Shown: piece by piece, positions 1 through 5,946 of the stretch
Position numbering within the stretch: the first letter of the stretch is position 1
How the letters are laid out: every line of letters begins with the position of its first letter
DNA from: Deltaproteobacteria bacterium
GTDB taxonomy: Bacteria > UBA10199 > DSSB01
Length of the DNA stretch: 19,714 bases
Reading direction: 5' to 3'
Assembly (NCBI GenBank): GCA_024233625.1
Contig: JACKPJ010000018.1
Span: forward strand, 1-19,714
Notes under the pieces: generated by a model
The model's database searches: none
What the model was told of the DNA's origin: nothing
The model's input: only the letters and a program-made list of their open reading frames with translations
Made by a program: the position numbers and the translations under genes

Positions 1-16
1 TTTGTAAATCTTTCAT
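1..16 (-). CDS. Start of a further minus-strand gene (partial)
   Basis: An ATG on the minus strand at 16-14 is followed by AAA GAT TTA CAA before the window ends, giving only M-K-D-L-Q. An AGGGG ribosome-binding-like sequence lies 6 bases upstream and overlaps the stop codon of the preceding cysteine-synthase-like gene. This would be a tightly coupled next gene of the same operon. In related sulfur operons this position may hold a sulfur-carrier or metalloprotease gene, but nothing here shows that. An alternative reading is that this stretch is the frameshifted tail of the upstream enzyme. Confidence 0.3.
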
Positions 17-25
17 AAATATCCC

Positions 26-913
26 CTAAATCGGTATATACCTGTCTCCACTATCACATAAAATCGTGACGACAACCCCTTCTTTGAGTTTTTTTGCGAT
101 TTCAATGGCAGCCCAGACATTAGCTCCACTGGAATGCCCGACAAAAATCCCCTCTTCTCGAGCCAGTCGCTCTGCCATGTCATAGCCATTTTCTGTCTGA
201 ACAGGCAAAACACCGTCTAATGTTTCTGGATGATAAATCCCCGGGACAATCGAGGAAGCCATGTGCTTGAGCCCTTCCAAGCCATGCAAGGCCTCAGCAG
301 GTTCGGCAGCCCAAGTTTGGATCTTGCTATCATAATCTTTGAGACGCCGTGAAACCCCCATAATGGTGCCACTGGTACCAATCCCCGTGATAAAATGAGT
401 CACTCGCTTGCCCGTCTGGTGATAAATTTCCACTCCCGTGGTGTCATAATGCGCTTGTGGATTAAAAGAGTTATTATACTGGTTGGGCATAAAATAATGA
501 TGTGGGCTTTCGTCTTTGAGCTTTTGGGAAAGGCGAATCGCTCCATCACTGCCTTCCATTGCCGAAGAAAAAGTCAGCTTGGCTCCAAAGGAAAGCGCAA
601 TATCCTTGCGCTGTTGGCTAACATTTTCGGGAACCACTAATTCTACCTGATAACCTAAAGAAGCCCCAATCATCGAGTAAGCGACTCCCGTATTACCACT
701 AGTGGGGTCCATAATCACTTTATCTTTGGTCAATTCACCCGAACGAATGCCCTCTTGAATCATACGATAAGCCGGACGGTCTTTGATTGACCCCCCCGGA
801 TTAAAGAACTCTGCCTTGACATAAACTTCGACCGAAGCAGGAAGCTCCCGAGTGACCTCATTGAGACGAATCAGGGGAGTATGGCCAATTTTTTCAACAA
901 TGGATCGAATCAT
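26..913 (-). CDS. Cysteine synthase-like PLP enzyme (CysM/CBS family)
   Basis: This 295-residue enzyme belongs to the fold-type II PLP family (CysK/CysM/cystathionine beta-synthase). These enzymes replace a leaving group on an activated serine with sulfide or another sulfur donor, in the cytoplasm. Visible motifs are NPGGSIKDR with the Schiff-base lysine K44, TSGNTG (71-76) for substrate carboxylate binding, GIGTSGT for PLP phosphate, and HSSGAN near the C-terminus. The start codon lies 9 bases after the stop of the NIL-domain gene, so the two are probably translationally coupled. It is clearly a paralogue of the cysK gene in this window, not a copy. The C-terminus ends abruptly after CDSGDRYIPI, shorter than usual, and a frameshift is possible. 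The true sulfur donor (sulfide, a carrier-protein thiocarboxylate or homocysteine) cannot be told from sequence. Confidence 0.85.
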   Translation of the reverse strand: MIRSIVEKIGHTPLIRLNEVTRELPASVEVYVKAEFFNPGGSIKDRPAYRMIQEGIRSGELTKDKVIMDPTSGNTGVAYSMIGASLGYQVELVVPENVSQQRKDIALSFGAKLTFSSAMEGSDGAIRLSQKLKDESPHHYFMPNQYNNSFNPQAHYDTTGVEIYHQTGKRVTHFITGIGTSGTIMGVSRRLKDYDSKIQTWAAEPAEALHGLEGLKHMASSIVPGIYHPETLDGVLPVQTENGYDMAERLAREEGIFVGHSSGANVWAAIEIAKKLKEGVVVTILCDSGDRYIPI

Positions 914-922
914 CAGAATGAA

Positions 923-1174
923 TTATCCAGCAATGATATTCATCTCAATAGGCTCAACAGTTAATCCACGCGAACGAAAATATTCGATGGCCTCTCCGAT
1001 TTTGTCTTCTTCACCCTCAAGCTCCAGGGCAATCAAACCAACCGAATCATTGACAGAAGCACTGCGAATATTAAATCGAATGCGGTATTTATCATACATA
1101 TCGCAAATAATCGCATCGGTCACGGTTTCGGTTGGAAAGGTTAAATAAACTTTGCGTTTTACTTGTTCAGCCAT
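923..1174 (-). CDS. NIL-domain small protein
   Basis: This 83-residue protein fits the NIL domain, a small ferredoxin-like ligand-binding fold also found at the C-terminus of methionine ABC transporter ATPases. The beta-alpha-beta pattern is readable: a KRKVYLTFP strand, a TDAIICDMYDKYRIRFNIRSA helix-strand (in part), a GLIALELEG strand, a helix, then a short LTVEPIEM strand. Stand-alone NIL proteins are often found beside threonine synthase and cysteine synthase genes, which matches this location. A strong AAGGAG ribosome binding site precedes the ATG. It probably senses or binds a sulfur amino acid or carries an Fe-S or sulfur function, but that is inference. The roughly 200-base leader upstream can fold into a branched structure. 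Confidence 0.75.
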   Translation of the reverse strand: MAEQVKRKVYLTFPTETVTDAIICDMYDKYRIRFNIRSASVNDSVGLIALELEGEEDKIGEAIEYFRSRGLTVEPIEMNIIAG

Positions 1175-1239
1175 ATAAACTCCTTAATATTTGTTATGAT
1201 TTATTTTGTGAGCCTGCAATAGGTTCTTGTTTAAAGAAG

Positions 1240-1344
1240 GATTGCCGACAAGTTATTGATGTCACCCCTGCGGACTCGGGGATTGACCGATATATTGAAT
1301 GCTCAATCTCCAATTTCGCAGATTTGACATCAAAAAAGGCAATC
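1240..1344 (-). promoter_or_regulatory. Candidate structured 5' leader of the NIL-cysM operon
   Basis: Four nested or adjacent inverted repeats could form a branched RNA. P1 is GATTGCC (1240-1246) with GGCAATC (1338-1344). P2 is TTGATGTCA (1256-1264) with TGACATCAA (1325-1333), perfect over 9 bp. P3 is CCCC (1265-1268) with GGGG (1278-1281). P4 is GATTGA (1281-1286) with TCAATC (1303-1308). P3 directly abuts P2, and P4 abuts P3, leaving an unpaired stretch 1309-1324. The element lies between a candidate promoter (1383-1412) and the NIL gene start at 1174. I do not recognise it as a named riboswitch, and I see no T-box or SAM-I consensus. Pairings were read by eye; no folding energy was computed. 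Confidence 0.4.
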
Positions 1345-1382
1345 TATCATTTTTTACCTGCAAATCTTAGCAAAGCTATAGA

Positions 1383-1412
1383 TAGATAGCCAGCATTTTC
1401 GCTTTCTGTCAA
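1383..1412 (-). promoter_or_regulatory. Candidate promoter of the NIL-cysM unit
   Basis: On the minus strand a perfect TTGACA (-35, 1412-1407) is followed after 18 bases by TATCTA (-10, 1388-1383). Transcription would start near 1376, giving a leader of about 200 bases that contains the candidate structured element. The spacer is one base longer than ideal and the -10 is weak. Confidence 0.35.
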
Positions 1413-1442
1413 AACCGTTGAAAAATAACTTTTTTTAGCCAA

Positions 1443-2681
1443 TCAGTTTTGATGCAGTTTTTGATAAACTTCATCAAATTCGCGTATTTTGGCATTAATG
1501 GTCACGCTTTCTCCACATTTTCCGACTAAAACATCCATGGTTTTGAGACCATTTCCAGTGATGCAGAGGACAATGCTTTCATCTTTGGGAATACGTCCTT
1601 GCTCAATGAGCTTTTTGGCAACTCCAACTGTCACACCGCCGGCCGTCTCAGTAAAAATTCCTTCGGTCTGAGCTAAAAGCTTCATCGCATCGACAATTTC
1701 CTCATCGTTGATATCTTCTCCCCAGCCACCGCTTTTACGCATCACACCGGCTGCATAAAATCCATCGGCAGGGTTTCCGATAGCGAGGGATTTACAAATC
1801 GTGTCGGGTTGTTGAGGTTTAAACAATTCCCACTCATTTTTCACTGCTGTCGTAATTGGCGAACAGCCTGTTGCCTGAGCTCCATAGATTTTTGCGGTAT
1901 TTTTCTCGATCAGACCCACCTTGACCATTTCGTTAAAGGATTTCCATAGCTTGGTGATCAAAGAACCTCCAGCCATTGGCGAAACCACATGCTGAGGTGT
2001 TTTCCAATCGAGCTGCTCCACAATCTCATAGCCCATTGCCTTGGAACCTTCGGCATAAAAAGGTCGAATATTAATATTGACGAAAGCCCACTGATATTTT
2101 GCCGCCACCTCACTACAAAGACGGTTCACTTCGTCATAGGTTCCACGAATGCCGATCAAATTTGTTCCAAAGACCATGGTTCCGAGAATTTTTCCCTGTT
2201 CAAGATCATGAGGAATGAAAATAAAACTCTCCAAACCGGAAGAAGCCGCATGAGCCGCCACGGAATTTGCCAAATTACCTGTTGAAGCGCAGCCAACTGT
2301 CTTAAAACCAAATTCTTTGGCTTTAGAAATCGCCACTGAAACGACGCGATCTTTAAAGGAAAGTGTCGGGTAGTTCACGGCATCATTTTTGACATAGAGT
2401 TCCTTCACACCTAAAGCTTTCGCGAGGTTATCTGCTTTGACCAAAGGCGTATAGCCGACTTGAGTCCCAACAGTGGGTTCTTTATCTAAAGGCAATAACT
2501 CTTTGTAACGCCACATAGTAGTGGGACGAGAGAGAATTTTTTCTCGGCTAATATTTTGTTTAATCGCCTCATAATCATAGATGACTTCAAGGGGTCCAAA
2601 ACAAAACTCGCAAACGTGAATCGCTGAAGTTGGGTATTGATGATGACATTCCCGGCACTGGAGGCCTTTGACGAAAGACAT
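1443..2681 (-). CDS. thrC: Threonine synthase
   Basis: This PLP enzyme converts O-phosphohomoserine to threonine and phosphate, the last step of threonine synthesis. The 412 residues start with a rubredoxin-like zinc ribbon (CxxC at C9/C12 and C24/C27), as in many bacterial and archaeal threonine synthases. The PLP lysine K110 follows in SFKDR, then a STGNLANS substrate loop, a PMAGGSLI phosphate-binding stretch and an ETAGGVTVGVAKKL C-terminal segment. A clear AAGGAG site precedes the ATG. It lies downstream of cysK in the same direction, separated by 192 bases that hold a hairpin repeat, so it may share the SAM-controlled transcript. Phosphohomoserine is a branch point between threonine and methionine, which makes SAM control plausible. 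Confidence 0.92.
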   Translation of the reverse strand: MSFVKGLQCRECHHQYPTSAIHVCEFCFGPLEVIYDYEAIKQNISREKILSRPTTMWRYKELLPLDKEPTVGTQVGYTPLVKADNLAKALGVKELYVKNDAVNYPTLSFKDRVVSVAISKAKEFGFKTVGCASTGNLANSVAAHAASSGLESFIFIPHDLEQGKILGTMVFGTNLIGIRGTYDEVNRLCSEVAAKYQWAFVNINIRPFYAEGSKAMGYEIVEQLDWKTPQHVVSPMAGGSLITKLWKSFNEMVKVGLIEKNTAKIYGAQATGCSPITTAVKNEWELFKPQQPDTICKSLAIGNPADGFYAAGVMRKSGGWGEDINDEEIVDAMKLLAQTEGIFTETAGGVTVGVAKKLIEQGRIPKDESIVLCITGNGLKTMDVLVGKCGESVTINAKIREFDEVYQKLHQN

Positions 2682-2758
2682 AAACTAAAACTCCTTAGAA
2701 AATAAATTTATATTTTACTTTGAAAAAAAATAATATTTTCTCATTTTTAAAAAAATCA

Positions 2759-2884
2759 GAGGCTTTTAAAAAATGTCCAGATGCGAGGCGCTCGAGAAAA
2801 CCTTAACTGAGTCGTACGAGATCAGTACGTCGCAGGGAAAGGTTTTGAGAGCAACAAAGCAGATGGGTAGTTTTTAAAAGCCTC
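2759..2884. repeat. Dispersed long hairpin repeat, copy 1
   Basis: A 126-base imperfect palindrome matches a second copy at 18884-19000. The outer arms are 14-bp perfect (2759-2772 with 2871-2884). An inner stem pairs 2789-2804 with 2839-2852, with a small internal loop. The tip pairs CTGAGTCGTAC with GTACGTCGCAG, with two mismatches. Conserved blocks shared with copy 2 are CAGATGCGAGGCGCT, ACTGAGTCGTACGA, AGTACGTCGCAGGGA and AGCAACAAAGCAGATG. The stem sequences between these blocks differ between copies yet still pair. The right arm contains the stop codon of cysK, so the last residues of that protein come from the repeat. Its function and family name are unknown to me. Confidence 0.85.
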
Positions 2885-3815
2885 CCTGAAAATGCTTTTC
2901 GATACTGAAATAGCGTTCCCCTTTATCACAAAAAATCGTCAGCACGTTTTTATCCGGGCCGAGTTCTTTTGCAATATGAGAAGCCACGCAAAAGTTTGCT
3001 CCCGAAGAGAGCCCACCTAAAACACCTTCATTGAGAGAGAGCTTTTTACTATATTCGAAAGCTTCCTCATCTTGTACTTTTTCAATTCGATCAATCAGAT
3101 CGAGATCTAAAATCTCCGGAATAAAACCCGCTCCAATCCCTTGTATTTTATGCACTGCCGGCTTTTCTCCCGAAAGCACCGCAGCTCCAGCAGGTTCCAC
3201 AGCAACCACTAAGCAGTTTGGGTTTTCGGCTTTGATCGCTCTTGCCAGCCCTGTAATCGCTCCACCTGTGCCGACCCCCAAAACCAATGCATCGATGGAT
3301 TGAGCTGGCAAATCTTCAAAAACCTCCGCAGCTGTATACGTTTGATGAGTCTCGGGATTATGCAGATTATTAAATTGCCTGGGCATAAAGGCCCCGGGAG
3401 TCTCATTAAAAATTTCTTCCGCCCGTTCAATGGCTCCTGCCATTTCTTGATCAGCAGGAGTCAGTACTATCTTCGCTCCCATTTCCTGCATCATATAGCG
3501 CCGCTCGATGCTGTAATTTTCGGGCATCACCAAAATGAGACGGTACTTTTTGACGCTGCAAACAATTGCTAAACCAATTCCGGTATTGCCACTAGTCGGT
3601 TCGATAACAGTCGCTCCGGGCTGCAACAAAGCTTCTCGCTCGGCAGCTTCAATCATATTAAGACAAATACGGTCTTTAATCGAACCACCCGGATTAAACA
3701 TCTCCAGCTTTGCATACACATTGGCACAAGGCTGAGGCAAACTACGCGAAAGTTTCAATAACGGCGTATGACCCACCTCATCTAAAATATTTTTTGAAAA
3801 AGTCTCTTGCATCAT
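2874..3815 (-). CDS. cysK: Cysteine synthase A (O-acetylserine sulfhydrylase)
   Basis: This fold-type II PLP enzyme makes cysteine from O-acetylserine and sulfide. Motifs counted from the ATG at 3815 are NPGGSIKDR with PLP lysine K47, EPTSGNTG (TSGNTG at 74-79), GVGTGGAITG for PLP phosphate binding, and LSSGAN near the C-terminus. The protein is 313 residues, or 312 from the adjacent second ATG, normal for CysK. The frame stays open upstream to a TTG at 3857, but that start lies inside the intrinsic terminator of the riboswitch and is rejected. The best ribosome binding sequence, GAGG, is itself the 3' arm of that terminator, about 14 bases before the ATG. The C-terminal codons fall in the hairpin repeat. 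A SAM-I riboswitch upstream implies repression when SAM is plentiful. Confidence 0.92.
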   Translation of the reverse strand: MMQETFSKNILDEVGHTPLLKLSRSLPQPCANVYAKLEMFNPGGSIKDRICLNMIEAAEREALLQPGATVIEPTSGNTGIGLAIVCSVKKYRLILVMPENYSIERRYMMQEMGAKIVLTPADQEMAGAIERAEEIFNETPGAFMPRQFNNLHNPETHQTYTAAEVFEDLPAQSIDALVLGVGTGGAITGLARAIKAENPNCLVVAVEPAGAAVLSGEKPAVHKIQGIGAGFIPEILDLDLIDRIEKVQDEEAFEYSKKLSLNEGVLGGLSSGANFCVASHIAKELGPDKNVLTIFCDKGERYFSIEKHFQGGF

Positions 3816-3820
3816 TAAAC

Positions 3821-3854
3821 AAAAAAAAACCTCTTCTGGAATTTTCAGAAGAGG
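3821..3854 (-). terminator. Intrinsic terminator of the SAM riboswitch
   Basis: On the minus strand CCTCTTCTG (3854-3846) pairs with CAGAAGAGG (3838-3830), followed by nine T residues (3829-3821). It lies between the aptamer and the cysK start. CAGAAG at 3865-3860, just 3' of the aptamer P1 stem, can pair with CTTCTG of the terminator 5' arm and so provides an antiterminator. This is the expected OFF switch when SAM is bound. Confidence 0.9.
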
Positions 3855-3866
3855 CAAAACTTCTGT

Positions 3867-3965
3867 ACTTATCTTCCCTGATTTTATCAGGACGGAATTA
3901 GCACCTGATTTTCACAGGTTGCTGTGGGTTCCAAGGGCCAGTTCCCTCCCCCACTCTAGATAAGT
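3867..3965 (-). promoter_or_regulatory. SAM-I (S-box) riboswitch aptamer
   Basis: Read on the minus strand, this has the full SAM-I layout. P1 pairs ACTTATCT (3965-3958) with AGATAAGT (3874-3867), 8 bp perfect. Next come the AGGGA kink-turn region, a GGCCC segment, ACAGCAACC, P3 (ACCTG with CAGGT), the hallmark GGTGCTAATTCC, and P4 (CCTGAT with ATCAGG). A terminator follows directly. SAM binding stabilises P1 and lets the terminator form, so cysK and probably thrC are expressed when SAM is low. Both structure and consensus are unmistakable; the ligand assignment comes from the known family. Confidence 0.96.
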
Positions 3966-4006
3966 GACGAATAATTGGTATCAATAAATTTTAAAAAACC
4001 TAGCTT

Positions 4007-4035
4007 AAGCTAGCGGTTATCCACAAAGGTGTCAA
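4007..4035 (-). promoter_or_regulatory. Candidate promoter of the SAM riboswitch-cysK transcript
   Basis: On the minus strand a perfect TTGACA (4035-4030) is followed after 17 bases by TAGCTT (4012-4007). Start of transcription near 4000 would place the aptamer about 35 bases downstream. The -10 lies in the 14-base perfect palindrome CTAGCTTAAGCTAG (4000-4013). On the minus strand this palindrome is followed by G and six T residues, so it could instead be the terminator of the upstream cassette. Confidence 0.35.
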
Positions 4036-4192
4036 TAGTTTTGCATTCAGGCTAAACTTAAAGACACTATCAAGCTTTGTTTTTGTGTTTTTAACTCTGA
4101 CTTTGACCCAATCAAAACAGCTGATAAAAATTATATTTTTAATGAGGTTTTAAAAAACAAAAATGGATGATTTTAAAAATTTTCTTATTTGG

Positions 4193-4226
4193 ACATATTG
4201 AAATTAAATTAGAAATTTCAATATGT
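4193..4226. repeat. 13-bp perfect inverted repeat
   Basis: ACATATTGAAATT (4193-4205) and AATTTCAATATGT (4214-4226) are perfect reverse complements around an 8-base centre. There is no T-run immediately after it on either strand, so it looks more like a protein-binding dyad or an RNA hairpin than a terminator. The function is unknown. Confidence 0.55.
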
Positions 4227-4246
4227 TATGATGGAAATTTTTCTTT

Positions 4247-4283
4247 CAAAAAACGACGATTAACATCGTAAAGTCGTTTTTTG
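4247..4283 (-). terminator. Terminator-like hairpin after the three-gene cassette
   Basis: CAAAAAACGAC (4247-4257) pairs with GTCGTTTTTTG (4273-4283), 11 bp perfect, and a competing inner hairpin ACGAT-TAAC-ATCGT is present. The stem itself carries T-runs on each strand, so it could act in either direction. It lies about 120 bases beyond the stop of the last cassette gene, which reads toward it. The GC part of the stem is short, so strength is uncertain. Confidence 0.4.
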
Positions 4284-4401
4284 GAAATTCATTTTTTAGG
4301 AAAATTAAGAGGGTCTTTTTAGCTAATACATTGCAGTTTAGTTTGATGACTATAGAATATAGTAGCTCTTTAGCCCAAAAAAGTCAAGGGGAGCCTGTTC
4401 A

Positions 4402-5247
4402 CTAAGAGCTCAATGAAAGAGCATCTAAATCAAGAGGAACACTCTCCTTATATTCACGAGCAGACAAATCATCGTAATCTACCAAGAACATGTGAGCATC
4501 AATGTATGATGAGTTTTTTATATCGATCAACTCTCTCCAGGATTCGATTTGATCAGCCCCATCCATTTCAAAATCTTTAGTTTCTACAAAAAAATAGAAC
4601 ATAAGAGTAGAGTTTCCCGATGTCCAAGACGGCTCTGCCCTTACACGAATTTCCTTGATTTCTGCCAACAAGCGCCCTTCATCAGTTTTCTTGTCATATT
4701 TCTTATTGATCCTCTTTAAAAACGGCTTTACCACTTTTACAAATTCATCAGGAAATGCAAAGCGGGAACGTTTACGAGCTAAAGCCCAAGAAAATGCTGT
4801 TATTTGACTCTCCGTTTTAAGACCTCTCTTTATTTCAAAGTCTTTAGTGTTATGCCAGAGAGCTAATACAGGTTTTTCTAGTGTCATGGTTTTTTCAAGA
4901 TTGACGATAATTTTCTCAGATTCTAAGACAGGTATAGCGACGTAGGAAGGCCTCTTAAATTTTTTAATAGGAAGATAATCTTTTTCTTCAATTTGCAATG
5001 GAGCGAATTCAATATAGCGTCTTTCTTGACAAGTTCTAACCAGATCACAAGTTTGCGTTAATATACAAAGCCCAATTACAGATTCTTCTATATACTCTAT
5101 ACGTTCTTGGTTATTTTTTTCGACACCTTCTTTTAGAGGGTAACAAGAAGCCAAGCCAAATAGAAATGTACAATCTCCTAAAATACAATCACCTTGCTGC
5201 AATGTTTTGACAAACTGATTAACTTGCTCCTCCGAAATACTTTCCAT
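4402..5247 (-). CDS. Uncharacterised protein with QTCDL and RFAFPD motifs
   Basis: The third gene of the cassette encodes 281 residues, with no signal peptide or membrane segment. I cannot name its family. Visible landmarks are a QQGDCILGDC start segment, a hydrophobic strand ending in LTQTCDLV (63-70), and RKRSRFAFPDEFV (158-170) leading into a basic helical stretch KRINKKYDKK. The order QTCDLV, then RKRxRFAFPD, then a KY-rich helix looks like a conserved family of hypothetical proteins rather than random sequence. C67 and D68 are the most enzyme-like residues, but no catalytic role is established. It starts 12 bases after the HTH gene with an AAAGG ribosome binding site, so the two are cotranscribed. 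Its role is best inferred from the cassette as a whole. Confidence 0.8.
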   Translation of the reverse strand: MESISEEQVNQFVKTLQQGDCILGDCTFLFGLASCYPLKEGVEKNNQERIEYIEESVIGLCILTQTCDLVRTCQERRYIEFAPLQIEEKDYLPIKKFKRPSYVAIPVLESEKIIVNLEKTMTLEKPVLALWHNTKDFEIKRGLKTESQITAFSWALARKRSRFAFPDEFVKVVKPFLKRINKKYDKKTDEGRLLAEIKEIRVRAEPSWTSGNSTLMFYFFVETKDFEMDGADQIESWRELIDIKNSSYIDAHMFLVDYDDLSAREYKESVPLDLDALSLSS

Positions 5248-5259
5248 TTAGCTGAGCCT

Positions 5260-5946
5260 TTATGTGATGCTTTTTATTTTTTTAACCTTAGCAATTGAAA
5301 CCTTAGCTGGTTTTTCGGGTAAAGAACGGTAGTCTACCTCCAACATATCAAGTGGAGATACTGGAGGATAAAACTCAACTTCTTTACGACCCTGCCCGGA
5401 AAGAGCCTGAGAAGAATAACGGCGATATTGTATTTTTGATACAGAGCCTTTCAACTTGCTTACATCAAAATCTCCTTCTTTTAAACGATCGAATAATGAA
5501 ACACCTTTCTCTCCTACAGCGAATAAAGCATATCTGTTTTGTCTAGAAGAACCTGTATCTATTTTCTTAATAACTTCTAGTAAACGATTAAGTTTCTCGA
5601 CACGAATATCTTCCATGGCTTTTCCATTAGCCCAAAAATGAACAGAGCGTCTTGAGACACCAAATATTTTTGCAATTTTTTCCCAAGTAAGTCCTGATAG
5701 TCGGCGAAATTCGAAAAGCTTAGATGAATTACTTTGATAAGATTGAACATAATAGGACCCACATGAAGTAGAACCTTCAATTTTTAAATCATAGTCATCA
5801 AAAAGTGATGGGCCTGTTTGGGCATAAACCTCTCCAGTACCCACACCGCCATTTAATAAACACATGCCTATTAAAAAGACCCCTGTCTTCATTAAAGAGT
5901 GTGTTCCACTATTCGTAGGCTTAGCCAAGATATCTGGATCTATCAT
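5260..5946 (-). CDS. HTH protein with signal-peptide-like N-terminus
   Basis: This is the middle gene of the cassette, 228 residues. Residues 77-111 form a helix-turn-helix of the Xre or sigma-region-4 kind: LFEFRRLSGLTWEKIAKIFG, then VSRRSVHFWANGKAM. The N-terminal part is odd for a DNA-binding protein. Residues 19-42 read M-K-T followed by a hydrophobic stretch ending in VYA-Q, which resembles a Sec signal peptide if translation starts at M19. The ATG at 5946 overlaps the TGA of the preceding gene (ATGA), favouring that start. The C-terminal third is rich in serine, lysine and arginine, with no recognised domain. It is the natural candidate to regulate the cassette through the symmetric half-sites upstream. 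Alternatively the hydrophobic segment anchors it to the membrane. Confidence 0.8.
   Translation of the reverse strand: MIDPDILAKPTNSGTHSLMKTGVFLIGMCLLNGGVGTGEVYAQTGPSLFDDYDLKIEGSTSCGSYYVQSYQSNSSKLFEFRRLSGLTWEKIAKIFGVSRRSVHFWANGKAMEDIRVEKLNRLLEVIKKIDTGSSRQNRYALFAVGEKGVSLFDRLKEGDFDVSKLKGSVSKIQYRRYSSQALSGQGRKEVEFYPPVSPLDMLEVDYRSLPEKPAKVSIAKVKKIKSIT

Larger units (their letters stand above)
3966..4401. other. 436-base gene-free region with AT-rich dyads
   Basis: No convincing gene is seen between the riboswitch and the stop of the 281-residue gene. The region holds the palindrome at 4000-4013, a candidate cysK promoter, a 13-bp perfect dyad at 4193-4226, a terminator-like hairpin at 4247-4283 and a small ACTATA/TATAGT hairpin at 4349-4363. 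Composition is markedly AT-rich. Short open frames here have no ribosome binding site or family likeness. It serves at least as the 3' end of the three-gene cassette and the 5' region of the riboswitch transcript. Confidence 0.6.

Noticed and set aside
1175..1376. T-box riboswitch before the NIL gene
   Set aside because: No TGGNACC-type antiterminator bulge and no clear terminator hairpin with a T-run before the gene.
1132..1389. Plus-strand open frame of 85 codons opposite the NIL gene start and leader
   Set aside because: It begins inside the NIL gene on the other strand, has no ribosome binding site and no family likeness. The sequence is better explained as a regulatory leader.
2759..2884. 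Hairpin repeat as an ordinary intrinsic terminator
   Set aside because: Much longer than a terminator, no T-run directly after the stem, and a second copy with conserved loop blocks elsewhere.
3813..3857. Extended N-terminus of CysK from a TTG at 3857
   Set aside because: These 14 codons are the riboswitch terminator hairpin and its T-run; CysK similarity starts only after the double ATG at 3810-3815.
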